Shown piece by piece: positions 28,495 through 38,295 of a stretch of DNA of 64,000 nt. The notes beneath the pieces were generated by a model, which made no database searches, was not told where the DNA came from, and was given only the letters and a program-made list of their open reading frames with translations. The stretch covers positions 62,001 to 126,000 of the forward strand of contig CAWIDT010000005.1 in NCBI GenBank assembly GCA_963834945.1, given 5' to 3'. Every line of letters begins with the position of its first letter. Positions within the stretch are counted from its first letter, which is position 1. The stretch is from R-RK-3 sp963834945 (GTDB lineage: Bacteria > Pseudomonadota > Alphaproteobacteria > Rhizobiales > Rhodomicrobiaceae). The position numbers and the translations under genes are program-made.

Positions 28495-28529
28495 TCTTAA
28501 ATTGATGGGTTCGCCTCAATCGATCACCG

Positions 28530-29806
28530 CTAATGGTAGAATAGCCGCGGCAGGTAGAGCGTCAGCTCCGGAATGAAGGTGATCAGCCCCAAGACCACCA
28601 GCAGCGGGATGAGGAACGGCATCACGGCCGCGACGGTGCGCTCGAACGGCATGTTCGCGACGCGCGCCAGGATGAACAGCACCATGCCGACAGGCGGCGT
28701 CAGCAGGCCGATCATCAGGTTGAGCACCATGATGACGCCGAACTGAACCGGATCGATCCCCGCCTTCATCACCACCGGCATCAGAACCGGCACTAGGATC
28801 GAAATCGCCGCGATCGTCTCCATGAAGCAGCCGACGACCAGCAGCAGCAGGTTGATCAGGACAAGGATGATCAGCGGATTGGTGGTGATCGAAAGCAGCC
28901 CGGCGGCGAAGGTCTCGGTGATGCGCGTGGTCGTCAGCACCCAGCCGAACAGCGAGGCCGCGCCGACGATCAGCAGCACGCTCGCGGTGGTCTCGATGGT
29001 ATCGATCGAGATCTTGTAGAACTGCTTCAGCGTCAGCGTCCGATAGAGGAGACCGCCGAGCAGCAGCGCCCAGGCGCAGGCCGCAACCGCCGCCTCGGTC
29101 GGGGTGAACAGCCCGAAGGCCATGCCGCCGATGATGATCGCCGGCGTCAGCAGCGCGGGCACGGCGCGCACGAAGCTGCGTGCCCAGCAGCCGACCAGCG
29201 AAAGCGCTGGTCGCGTCCGACGCCGTGGCGGTGCGCGTAATAGGTCACATAGGCCATCAGCGAGCCGGCCATGAGCAGCCCCGGAACGATGCCCGCGGTG
29301 AACAGCTGACCGATCGATACATTCGCCATCACGCCGAAGATCACCATCGGCAGCGAGGGCGGAATGATCGGTCCGATGGTCGAGGACGCGGCGGTGATGC
29401 CGACCGAGAAATCGTCCTTATAGCCGTGGTCGCGCATCGCCTTGATTTCGATCGTGCCGAGCCCGCCCGCATCGGCGACCGCGGTGCCGGACATGCCGGC
29501 GAAGATCACCGAGCCCAGCACATTGACATGGCCCAGCCCGCCGCGCAGCCAGCCGACCGCCGCCGTGGCGAAATCGAAGATGCGGTTGGTGATGCCGGCC
29601 GAATTCATCAGATTGCCGGCCAGAATGAAGAACGGCACCGCCAGCAGCGGAAAGCTGTCGACGCCGCCCGCCATGCGGTGCAGCACGACGAAGTCGGGGA
29701 TATGCGCGATGAAATGGGTGTAGACGAGCGAGGAGATGCCGAGCGCGATGAAGATCGGCACGCCGATCAGCATCACGGCGAAGAAGACGGCGAAGAGAAT
29801 GGCCAT
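28530..29806 (-). CDS. dctM: TRAP transporter large permease DctM, one frameshift
   Basis: The multi-helix permease subunit (about 425 residues restored) of a TRAP transporter, importing an organic or sugar acid with sodium or proton. Family blocks present are FFILAGNLMN, GGLGHVNVLGSVIFAGMSGTAVADAGG, TAASSTIGPIIPPSLPMVI and, in the second frame, PPVGMVLFILARVANM. The break at about 29210 is a loss of one base (probably GGG read as GG), the only clear -1 shift in the window. It starts 15 bases after dctQ. Confidence 0.93.
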
Positions 29807-29821
29807 GGGGCTGCGCCTGCC

Positions 29822-30328
29822 TCAATCGATGAGCGGAAGGTGTTCGGGTTCGACGCGCCGCCAGCCGCCGCGCATATTCATCCAGAAGGCCTGGAGCGCG
29901 CGGAACAGCATCAGGAAGACGCCGAGCGCAACGCCGCCATAGACGACGCTCATCGGCAGATCGATGATGGTCATGCGCTGGATCTGCATGCGCTCGGCGA
30001 TGGTCAGCGAGAACCAGGCGAGGCAGCCGAGAAAGCCGACGCTGAGCACATCGATCAGCGCCCGCAGATATGGCCCGAAGCGGTCGGGAAGAAAATGCTC
30101 CAGCATTTCCACCGCGATATTGCTGCGCCTGCGTATCACCACCGCGCCGCCGATGAAGGTCACCCACATCAGCAGATAGCGGGCGATCTCCTCCGTCCAG
30201 GCGAGCGAATCGTTCAGCACATAGCGCGTGAAGAATTGCGCGAAGACGACGATGCCGAGCACCCAGAAGACGGCAAAGGCGAGCCAGTCCTCGAAATGAT
30301 GCTCGATGACGATATCCTCGTCGGCCAC
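29822..30328 (-). CDS. dctQ: TRAP transporter small permease DctQ
   Basis: A 168-residue protein with four membrane helices and the DctQ signature (DSLAWTEEIARYLLMWVTFIGGA). It begins at GTG 30328 without a clear ribosome site. A Met at 30397 in a neighbouring frame, giving MQDEPSKSGARSP, could be the real start if one base has been lost near 30330. It pairs with DctM immediately downstream. Confidence 0.88.
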   Translation of the reverse strand: MADEDIVIEHHFEDWLAFAVFWVLGIVVFAQFFTRYVLNDSLAWTEEIARYLLMWVTFIGGAVVIRRRSNIAVEMLEHFLPDRFGPYLRALIDVLSVGFLGCLAWFSLTIAERMQIQRMTIIDLPMSVVYGGVALGVFLMLFRALQAFWMNMRGGWRRVEPEHLPLID

Positions 30329-30573
30329 GCGATGAGCGGCGCCGGCGCCTCGGCGGCCGGCGATCTCGCGCCGGATTTGGACGGTTCATCCTGCATGAGG
30401 CCTGTGTCCCAGAAAGAAGGCCCTATTCCGCATCCCTGCCCTTTCCCTTGGCGGGCGAGGGCGGGCGCGCAGCGGCCGGGAGAGGGCGAGCCCCTCGCAC
30501 AGGCGCCCGCCGCTTGCAAGTTCGGCCGCGCCCTCGCAGGCGGCCTTGCGGCAGCCCAACCCGCGCGGATCGA

Positions 30574-31571
30574 TCATTTCAGCGCCTGGAGCGCATCATA
30601 TTGCGCCTGCGTCCACCCGGCGCCGGAATTCGGGATCGTTGTGCAGCGGGATCGCCGCCTTGCGGAACGCCTCGCGGTCCACTTCGACGACGCGTCTTGC
30701 CGAGTTCGCGGAACTTATCGGCGAGCTTTCCCTCCGAAGCGCGGATCTCTTCGGTGACCTTGGCGGCCGCCTCGATCAGCACATCGTTGAAGATCTTCTT
30801 GTCCTTGTCGTCGAGCTTGGACCAGACATGCCCGCCCACGATCGTCAGCAGCGACTCGGTGATGTGGCCGGTCAGCATGATGTGGCTCTGCACCTCGTAG
30901 AACTTCTTGGCGAGGATGGTCGGCAGCGGGTTTTCCTCGCCGTCGACGGTCTTGTTCTGCAACGCCAGATAGACTTCGGAGAAGGCGATCGGCGTGGCAT
31001 TGGCGCCGACGGATTTGGTGAACATCAGGAACAGCGGCGCCGGCGGCACGCGCAGCTTCATGCCCTTCATGTCCTCGGGCTTTTTGATCTCGCGGTTCGC
31101 GGTGACATCGCGCTGGCCGTAATAGTTGAGCGCGATGACCTTATGGCCGGTCTTGTCCTCATAGCCCTTCGCCAGCTCGCGGAAAAGCTTGCTGTCGCGA
31201 TAGGCCTTCCAATGGTCGAAATCGCGCAGGATGAACGGCGCATTGGTGATGGAAAGCGGCTTGTAGATCGAACCGGCGAAGGCGACGCCCGTATAGATGA
31301 TGTCGACCGTGCCAAGGCCCAGAGCCTCGTTGATCTGGTTCTCGTTGCCGAGCTGGGAGGCCGGAAACACCTGGATTTCATATCTGCCGTTGGTGCGCTT
31401 CTTGATCTCTTCGGCGGCCCAAAGCGCCTGCTTGTGATAGGCCTCGCCCGTCTCATAGACATGCGCCCATTTCAGCACGGTCTGCGCCGAGGCGGCGGTC
31501 GGCATGAGCGCGGCCGCCGCCACGCCAAACATCGCGAGCACCGCGCGCAGCGGCGTAAACTTCCCTGCCAT
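30574..31571 (-). CDS. dctP: TRAP transporter substrate-binding protein DctP, two frameshifts near the C terminus
   Basis: A periplasmic solute receptor. The ATG at 31571 has a GGGAGAA site and encodes a signal peptide ending ASAQ. Family features are KWAHVYETGEAYHKQALWAAEEI, RYEIQVFPASQLG and LRVPPAPLFLMF with the conserved ligand-binding Arg. Near 30692 and 30633 single extra bases derail the frame; correcting both gives EVDREAFRKAAIPLHND and the natural end WTQAQYDALQALK at 30574 (331 residues). It is divergent from the GntR gene across a short palindrome-bearing promoter region. Confidence 0.92.
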
Positions 31572-31643
31572 GTGCTTCTCCCTTATTCGGACCTTGCCCG
31601 GTCGCGTTGCCAGAGCATTGATCCCGAAGGCCATCTGATGTTA

Positions 31644-31664
31644 TCAGGTTGTATGATGACCTGA
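31644..31664. promoter_or_regulatory. Candidate GntR operator
   Basis: TCAGGT (31644-31649) and ACCTGA (31659-31664) form a perfect 6-base dyad with a 9-base spacer. It lies midway between the divergent dctP and gntR starts, where an autoregulatory GntR/FadR-type repressor would bind. Confidence 0.5.
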
Positions 31665-31697
31665 CTGAGACATTAACCAGCAAAGCTAATCGGTGCA

Positions 31698-32455
31698 ATG
31701 CATAAAGAGCCTCTGCTCAAGCCATTGCGGTCCACGCGCAGCCGTGCCCAGGAAGTGGTCGCGCGGATCGCGGAAGAGATCGAAGAAGGACGGCTCGCGC
31801 CGGGCGCGAAGCTTGCCGACCGAGCAGGCGATGGCCGCGGCGATGGGCGTCAGCCGCACCGTCGTGCGCGAGGCGGTGGCCGCGCTGAAGGCCGACGGCC
31901 TGGTCATGACCCGGCAGGGCGCCGGGGCGTTCGTTACGGCCGATACGCAGCGCTCGTTCCGCATCGACCCGTCGGGCCTCGTCTCGCTCGACGATGTGGT
32001 CGGCATCATGGAATTGCGGAGCGCCGTCGAGGTGGAGGCGGCGGCGCTGGCAGCGGACCGCGCCAACAAGGCGCACCACCGCGAGATGAATGACCTGCTG
32101 CGGCGCGATCGATGCGGCGATCGATAAGGGTGACGGCGCGGTGAACGAAGATTTCGCCCTCCACCGCGCCATCGCGGCGGCTTCAGGCAACCGCCGCTTT
32201 GCCGATTTGCTCAATTTTCTCGGCCACCACATCATTCCGCGCCAGACGATCAGGATGGCGCAGCAGAGCGCCGACGTTCAGCGCGCCTATCTGAGCGTAA
32301 TCCAGCAAGAGCATCGCAGCATCGTCGAGGCCATCCAGAGCCACGACGCAGCAGCTGCGCGCAACGCCATGCGCGGCCATCTCGACCGTTCGCTGCAGCG
32401 CTATCGCAGGCTGGCCCGGTCTACGTCCGAGACGCCGGACGCCGATATGGCCTAG
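31698..32455 (+). CDS. GntR/FadR-family transcriptional regulator, two frameshifts
   Basis: A restored 251-residue regulator. The N-terminal winged helix reads AQEVVARIAEEIEEGRLAPGAKLPTEQAMAAA..SRTVVREAVAAL. The C-terminal FCD domain holds the metal/ligand residues in DFALHRAIAAASGN and EHRSIVEAIQSHD..ARNAMRGHL. Frame breaks are at about 31813 (CTG read as CTTG before CCGACC) and about 32103 (extra C before GCGATC). Divergence from dctP suggests it controls the TRAP operon in response to the imported acid; this is inference from position. Confidence 0.91.
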
Positions 32456-32525
32456 ACCCACTCCCAATTCTTTGCCTGCCGCGCTTCTCATCCGAAAGCC
32501 GCGTAACACCTTCCGGGAAGCGTTT

Positions 32526-32630
32526 CTAGACCAGGATCATTGCTGACAGAAACGATCCTGATCTCTATCTATTTGCCTGCGCATGATTTTTCAGGAAACC
32601 CGGTGTCCACTTTTCCTGATCGTGCTCTAG
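32526..32630. repeat. Palindromic intergenic element, copy 2
   Basis: A 105-bp element that begins CTAGACCAGGATCA and ends CCTGATCGTGCTCTAG. It contains the inverted pair CAGGATC/GATCCTG and a segment GCATGATTTTTCAGG..CCGG..CACTTTTCCTGATC that resembles the palindromic elements dispersed in Rhizobiales genomes. Its last 16 bases recur exactly at 63295-63310. Its CTAG supplies the stop codon of the pagL-like gene. Confidence 0.75.
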
Positions 32631-33154
32631 AAGCGGTACCCGTAGCGGATGCCGAGGCGATCAAGGCCCTCATTGAACTCCTGCGTATAGGCATTCGAGG
32701 TGTGCTCGAAATAGACCGACAGGCTGTTATGGTCGTCGAAATGGAAGCCCAGTTCCGCCGGGATGTGGAACAGCAGCCTGGAACCGAGCGCCTTACGGTC
32801 GGGATCGCTTGGGTCGAGATTGCCGTCATGGACGGCCGCACCTAGCCCCAAGCCGAAGAAGATGCCGCTCGGCGTCTCATATTGCCAGCGCGCATCGACA
32901 TAGACGTGACTGGTCTGGCCGCCCGTATTGATCGACGCCCCGACCGCAGGCCGCAGCGTGCCGCCGAAGAAGATCGCCGACGGAGACAGCAGCGCCTCGA
33001 TATTGATGTCGGCCGTGCCTTTCTCGCGCTGAAAGCCGCTCCAGAGATCGGGCACGTCATGGGCGAGCACGCCGATCTTGAGTTCCGAAACGAGATCGCC
33101 TGCCCAGGCCGGCGCCGCAAAGCCAATGGAGCACAGCAGGCAAACCGCAGATCG
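32627..33154 (-). CDS. PagL-like lipid A 3-O-deacylase (acyloxyacyl hydrolase family), N terminus disrupted
   Basis: An outer-membrane beta-barrel enzyme predicted to remove the 3-O acyl chain of lipid A. The C terminus contains the family catalytic pattern EHTSNA followed by NEGLDRLGIRYGYRF. Counted from the GTG at 33070, these are His123, Ser125 and Glu134; the protein ends in aromatic Phe as barrel proteins do. A signal-peptide-like stretch LLCSIGFAAPAWAGD precedes it in frame, but no start codon is available between it and an in-frame TAG at 33157. An indel near 33150 has therefore probably cut the start off. The TAG stop lies inside a palindromic repeat. Confidence 0.8.
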   Translation of the reverse strand, partial: RSAVCLLCSIGFAAPAWAGDLVSELKIGVLAHDVPDLWSGFQREKGTADINIEALLSPSAIFFGGTLRPAVGASINTGGQTSHVYVDARWQYETPSGIFFGLGLGAAVHDGNLDPSDPDRKALGSRLLFHIPAELGFHFDDHNSLSVYFEHTSNAYTQEFNEGLDRLGIRYGYRF

Positions 33155-33479
33155 CTAAATCTTGAAATGAGAAAACCGCAAATGACGCCCCCGTCCTCAG
33201 CCTCTGCCAAACACTATGCTCAGCCCGCGCCGGCGGCAAGACCAGCTTCGTGTTCCCCCGCCCCCGCGCAACGGATTACGCACAACGCGTCGCGGAAAAA
33301 TCACACAAATGCGCCCGCGCTTCTTGGCGAACGCCTACGCGTCCCTGGCATGATGCAGCGGTCTGTTAGTCAGCCCGGCATTCCACTATATTCTACGCTA
33401 TAAGCAGCCCCGCCTCCGGCTAAGATGCCGATTCTGTCGGCGCCATAAGCAGTGGGCGGGAAACGAACCAGGAATTGCA

Positions 33480-35006
33480 ATGACCAACAGCGCGCCACGC
33501 ACCGTTCGCCTTCACCCGCAGGACAATGTGATCGTCTGCCTGGACCAGCTTCCGGCAGGCCAGCCGGTTGACGGGCATCGCCACGGCAGGACGCATCCCG
33601 CGCGGCCACAAAATGGCGACGAGCGCCCATCGCCAAGGGCGATGCGGTGCGCAAATTCGGCCAGATCATCGGCTTCGCCAGCCAGGATATTGCGCAAGGA
33701 GCGCATGTCCATGAGCATAATTGCACGATGGGCGAGTTCGAGCGCGACTATGCCTTTGCCGAGGACAATAGTTGGACGCCGCCCTCGCTCGAAGGGCTGC
33801 CGACGCAGTTTCAAGGCTTCCGGCGCGATGACGGCAAAGCCGGCACGCGCAACTATATCGGGGTGCTGACCAGCGTGAACTGCTCGGCGAGCGTGGCGCA
33901 TTTCGTGGCCAAAGCCGTCGCCGAAAGCGGCATGCTCGACGATTATCCCAATGTGGACGGCGTCGTCGCCTTCACCCATGGCACGGGTTGCGGCATGGCC
34001 GATCGCGGCGAAGGGTTCGACCTGCTGCAGCGCACGCTGTGGGGCCACGCCGTAAACCCCAATGTCGGCGGCGCCCTAATGATCGGCCTCGGCTGCGAGG
34101 TCATCCAAATTCCGCGCCTCATGGAAGCCTATGCGCTGAAGGACAATGCCCAGTTTCCGGCAGATGACCATCCAGACTGTCGGCGGCACGCGCAAGACCG
34201 TCGAACGCGCCGTGGCAATCATCCGCGAGATGCTGCCGATGGTGAACGCCAAGAGCCGTGAAGCCCTGCCGGTTTCGGAGCTGAGCCTTGCCCTGCAATG
34301 CGGCGGCTCCGACGGCTATTCCGGCATTTCGGCCAATCCCGCGCTCGGCTATGCGGCAGACCTTCTGGTGCAGGCCGGCGGCACCGCCATCCTGTCGGAA
34401 ACCCCGGAGATCTATGGCGCCGAACATCTGCTCACCCGCCGCGCCACCACCCGCGCCGTCGGCGAGACGCTGGTCGATCTGATCCACTGGTGGGAGGATT
34501 ATACGAGCCGGGTGGGCGGCAACATGAACAACAACCCGTCGCCCGGCAACAAGCTAGGCGGGCTGACGACCATCCTGGAAAAATCCCTCGGCGCGGCGGC
34601 AAAGGGCGGCACGTCGCCCTTGACGGGCGTCTATCGCTATGGCGAGCCGATCACCCGCAAGGGCTTCGTCTTCATGGACTCGCCCGGCTTCGATCCCTGC
34701 TCGGTGACGGGGCAGGTGGCCTCGGGCGCCAACATCATCGCCTTCACCACCGGCCGCGGATCGGCCTTCGGCTACAAGCTCGTGCCGTCGATCAAGCTCG
34801 CCACCAACAGCGAGACCTACAAGAACATGACCGAGGACATGGACATCGATTGCGGCGAAGTGCTGAACGGCGTGCCGATCGAAGCGAAGGGGCGCGAGAT
34901 TTACAGCCTCATTGTCGAGGTCGCCTCGGGCCAGCGCTCCAAATCGGAACTGCTCGGCTATGGCGACCACGAATTCGTGCCCTGGCAGATCGGCGCGGTA
35001 ATGTAG
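33480..35006 (+). CDS. uxaA: UxaA-family altronate/galactarate dehydratase, three frameshifts
   Basis: A restored 507-residue enzyme dehydrating a sugar acid such as D-altronate to a 2-keto-3-deoxy acid. The N-terminal SAF-like domain (RLHPQDNVIVCLDQLPAG..RIPRGHKMATSAI) is followed by the dehydratase core: VHEHNCTMGEF, THGTGCGM, GLGCEVIQI, LQCGGSDGYSGISANPALG and FMDSPGFDPCSVTGQVASG. Single extra bases near 33578, 33625 and 34157 move the frame three times and return it to the original one. No other uronate enzyme (UxaB, UxaC, KdgK) is in the window. It is convergent with the aldo-keto reductase gene. Confidence 0.92.
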
Positions 35007-35016
35007 GCCGCGCCGG

Positions 35017-36051
35017 TCAGGGAGCGCCGGCAGGCACCGGCGCATCCGCTCTGATGAGGCCCTCTGCCTTGAGATCGTCCCAAACCGCTGCGGGAATCGG
35101 CGCATTCAGCAGGTCGGGCGTCGAGCGCGCCTCGGCCGGGTGCTTGGCGCCCAGAATCACGGTGGCGATGGCGGGATGTGCCAGCGGAAACTGCAAGGCC
35201 GCCTCGATCAGGCGAACGCCGTGGCGCTCGCATACGGCCTGAAGCTTGCGCACGCGGTCAAGGATTTCCGGCGATGCCGGTTCGTAATTGTACCATGCGC
35301 CTTCGACCGGACCGCTGGCGAGAATGCCGGAATTGAACGCGCCGCCCAGCACGATGCCGATGCCGCGCTCGATGCATAGTGGAAGCAGCGTATCCAGCGG
35401 CTCCTGCTCCAGCAGCGTATAGCGTCCGGCGAGCAGAAACAGGTCCATGTCGCCGCGCTCGGCAAGCATCTTGCATGCCTGCCATTCATTGACGCCCGCG
35501 CCCAGCGCCTTGATGACCCCCTGATCGCGCATCGCCACGCAGGCCTTATAGCCGCCGTTGACGAACTCATCGATATAGTGGTCGCGCGTCGCCTCCGAGC
35601 CCTGCGAGAACACGTCCAGATCATGCGCGAACAGGATGTCGAACCGGTCGAGGCCGGTGCGCTCCAGCGAGAACTCGACCGAGCGCATCACCCCGTCATA
35701 GGTATAGTCGAACCGCTCGCGGCGCGATGGCACCTCGAACCATTTGCCAATGCCGAGACGCTCCTCCGGCGGGCACACATCCAGCAGCCGCCCGACCTTG
35801 GTCGACAGCACATAGGAGGAGCGGTCCTTGGTCCTGAGGAACCGGCCCATGCGGCGCTCGGAATTGCCCAGGCCATATTGCGGAGCGGTGTCGAAATAGC
35901 GCATTCCGGCGTCCCACGCGGCCTCAAGCGTGGCGTGCGCCTCATCGTCGCTGATCGCGTAATAGAGATTGCCGAGCGGAGCCGAACCGCAGCCGAGCAC
36001 GGTAAAATCCAGGCCGCCATTTGCGATGCGTTCCCAGTGACGTGTCTTCAT
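35017..36051 (-). CDS. Aldo/keto reductase, L-fucose / D-threo-aldose 1-dehydrogenase type
   Basis: An intact 344-residue AKR-superfamily enzyme, probably oxidising an aldose such as L-fucose at C1 with NAD(P). Catalytic Asp54, Tyr59 (FDTAPQYG) and Lys85 (STKVGR) are visible, with the later FDILFAHDLD segment and the cofactor loop VILGAKHPAE. It has a GGAGGATCGC ribosome site. It is the last gene of the minus-strand ABC operon, 18 bases after the ATPase gene, which suggests that its substrate is the sugar imported by that transporter. Confidence 0.88.
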   Translation of the reverse strand: MKTRHWERIANGGLDFTVLGCGSAPLGNLYYAISDDEAHATLEAAWDAGMRYFDTAPQYGLGNSERRMGRFLRTKDRSSYVLSTKVGRLLDVCPPEERLGIGKWFEVPSRRERFDYTYDGVMRSVEFSLERTGLDRFDILFAHDLDVFSQGSEATRDHYIDEFVNGGYKACVAMRDQGVIKALGAGVNEWQACKMLAERGDMDLFLLAGRYTLLEQEPLDTLLPLCIERGIGIVLGGAFNSGILASGPVEGAWYNYEPASPEILDRVRKLQAVCERHGVRLIEAALQFPLAHPAIATVILGAKHPAEARSTPDLLNAPIPAAVWDDLKAEGLIRADAPVPAGAP

Positions 36052-36069
36052 GCGATCCTCCTAGATATG

Positions 36070-37207
36070 TCACCCATCACCCACCGCCTTCTGGCGCGCG
36101 CGGGTGCGCCCGGGCAAGGGTAGGGCCGCGAGTGGGGCCTGCCCAGCAGCTCTCAGCTCCTGATACGTTCGCCGGATCTTGGTATCGAACAGGCAGACTT
36201 TCGATGGATCGACGCCCACATGCACGGGCGCGTCGATCGGCGCATCGTAATCCTTCCCCTCCTTGACCAGTATCAGGTCTTTCGCCATCGCGCAGGTGAC
36301 GATCGTCTCATGGCCGGTCATCTCGGTGGAATAGATCTTCCCGGAAAGCTGGGCGTCCTCCGCGTCAACGATCCGGGAGTCTTCCGGACGGAAACCGAGC
36401 GTCACGCCGGAGCGCCGCGCGATGCCCGGCACCGGCACCTTCCCATGCGCGCAGACGAAGAAGCCGTTCTCCACATCGCCCTCGTATGAAGTTCATCGGC
36501 GGCGATCCCATGAAGCCGGCGACGAACAGATTGGCCGGGTTCTCGTAGATTTCGCGCGGCGTGTCGATCTGCTGGAGGATGCCGGCATTCATCACCGCCA
36601 CCCGGTGCGCCAGCGTCATCGCCTCGATCTGGTCGTGGGTCACGTAAATCGTCGTGGTGCCGAGTTCGCGCTGCAGATGCTTCAGCTCGGCGCGCATATG
36701 CACGCGCAGCTTGGCATCGAGATTGGACAGCGGCTCATCCATGAGGAACAGGCTGGGGGTGCGCACCATCGCGCGCGCGAGCGCAACGCGCTGCCGCTGG
36801 CCGCCGGATAATTGCCGGGGATAGCGCTCCAGATAGGGGATGAGATCGACCTTGCCCGCCGCCGCCTCCACCCGCGTGCGGATCTCATCGCGCGATGCCT
36901 TCCGCAGCTTGAGCGGATAGCCGATATTCTCGGCGACCGTCATATGCGGATAGAGCGCGTAGGACTGGAACACCATCGCCACGTCCCGGTATTTGGGCAG
37001 CACGTTGGTAACGTCGCGTTCGCCGATGCGGATGCTGCCGCTGGTCGCGGTTTCCAGCCCCGCGATCATGCGCAGGGCGGTGGTCTTGCCGCAGCCGGAT
37101 GGGCCTAGCAGCACCAGGAACTCGCCGTCACCGACGCTCAGATTGAGGCCCTTGACGACCTCGACGGCGCCGAAGGATTTGCGGATATCTTGCAGCGCGA
37201 CGCGCAT
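36070..37207 (-). CDS. Sugar ABC transporter ATPase (UgpC/MsmK type), one frameshift
   Basis: A restored 378-residue ATPase energising the two permeases upstream. Walker A GPSGCGKT is at 35-42, the signature is LSGGQRQRVALARAM, Walker B is LFLMDEPLSNLDAKL and the switch is YVTHDQIEAMTL. A C-terminal TOBE domain follows (TLGFRPED, HVGVDPSKVCLFD). The frame breaks near 36484, between GSPPMNFI and EGDVENGFFV, by one extra base. The final 30 residues after FDTK are longer and more Arg/Ala-rich than in homologues, so a further error there is possible. Confidence 0.93.
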
Positions 37208-37228
37208 GGCCTCTCAAAACTCCCGATT

Positions 37229-38293
37229 CTATCCCTTGACCGCTCCGACCAGCAATCCACGGGCGATCTGTTTCTGCAGCAGGACCGACAGGATGACGAC
37301 CGGCGCGATCATGATCAGGATCAGCACCGACATGTACCACCATTGCGGTCCGCGGGTGGCGTTCTGCGCCGCGATCAGCAGCGGCATGGTCTGGGCGTTC
37401 GCGGTCGAAATGAAGAGCGCCAGCAAATATTCGTTCCACGCCAGAATGAAGACGAGCAGCGCTGTCGCCACCAGCCCCGGCTTGGTCAGCGGCAGCACGA
37501 TGGTCCAGAAGATGCGCTGCCGCGACGCGCCGTCGATCTCGGCCGATTCCTCAAGGTCGATGGGCACTGCGGCGAAGAAATCGCGCATCAGCCAGACGAC
37601 GATCGGCAGGTTGACGGCCACATAGGTGGCGATCATCGCCACCCGCGTATCGAGCAGGCCGAGCTTCTGGAACATGATGTAGATCGGCAGCACCACCACA
37701 ACCGGCGGCAGGATGCGGTTGGAAATGAACCAGAATTGGATGTCATTATTGCCCACGGCCCGTTTGAAGCGGCGGTTGAAGCCGGTCACGAACAAAACGA
37801 AGAGGGCGAGACCGACCGACAGCGCGATTTGCCAATGGATGCCGCCGACGATGACAGCGGCGACCATCAAGGCGACGGTTACGACAAAGGCGCCGATGGT
37901 CGCCAGCTTCACCTCGAAGCGCACGCGCACCAGCGCATAGGCCGCCATCGCGCCGAACAGCACCGCGATGGCCGTGCTGACCGAGGCGATGATCAGCGAA
38001 TTCACATAAGGCCTCAGCGTGTCGTTGCCCAGATCGAACAGAATATAGCGCCAGGCGTGCAGCGACGGGGCGAAGTCGATGAACGGCAAGTAGTTGGGGC
38101 CGGAATCAACCTGGATCGGCAGCTTCACCGACGTGATCACCACCCAATAGAGCGGAAACAGCACGATGAAAGACCAAAGGCCCAGCAGCGTATAGACCAA
38201 CACCTTGGTGGCCGGCGCCAGCGTGTTGAGGTTGGGCGCTTCGAACAGCCGTGCCCAGAGGCCTGTCCGCTCGGTGCCGTGCGACAAAGCCAT
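37229..38293 (-). CDS. Sugar ABC transporter permease (MalG type) with two extra membrane helices
   Basis: A 354-residue permease with the ATPase-coupling EAA motif EESAEIDGASRQRIFW and the expected C-terminal helices. Between the second and third canonical helices there is an insert of about 45 residues (roughly 128-172) that forms two further hydrophobic segments (TIGAFVVTVALMVAAVIVGG and IALSVGLALFVLFVTGF). MalG-type subunits usually have six helices and about 280 residues. It is 2 bases downstream of its partner permease. Confidence 0.9.
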   Translation of the reverse strand: MALSHGTERTGLWARLFEAPNLNTLAPATKVLVYTLLGLWSFIVLFPLYWVVITSVKLPIQVDSGPNYLPFIDFAPSLHAWRYILFDLGNDTLRPYVNSLIIASVSTAIAVLFGAMAAYALVRVRFEVKLATIGAFVVTVALMVAAVIVGGIHWQIALSVGLALFVLFVTGFNRRFKRAVGNNDIQFWFISNRILPPVVVVLPIYIMFQKLGLLDTRVAMIATYVAVNLPIVVWLMRDFFAAVPIDLEESAEIDGASRQRIFWTIVLPLTKPGLVATALLVFILAWNEYLLALFISTANAQTMPLLIAAQNATRGPQWWYMSVLILIMIAPVVILSVLLQKQIARGLLVGAVKG

Positions 38294-38295
38294 GA

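Noticed and set aside
29180..30757. A 525-codon plus-strand frame across the TRAP genes
   Set aside because: Highly charged Asp/His/Arg/Gln translation without family features; it is the complement of dctM/dctQ codons.
6317..36484. Programmed ribosomal frameshifting as the cause of the many split genes
   Set aside because: No common slippery heptamer or downstream structure; sites differ in sequence and fall in unrelated housekeeping genes.
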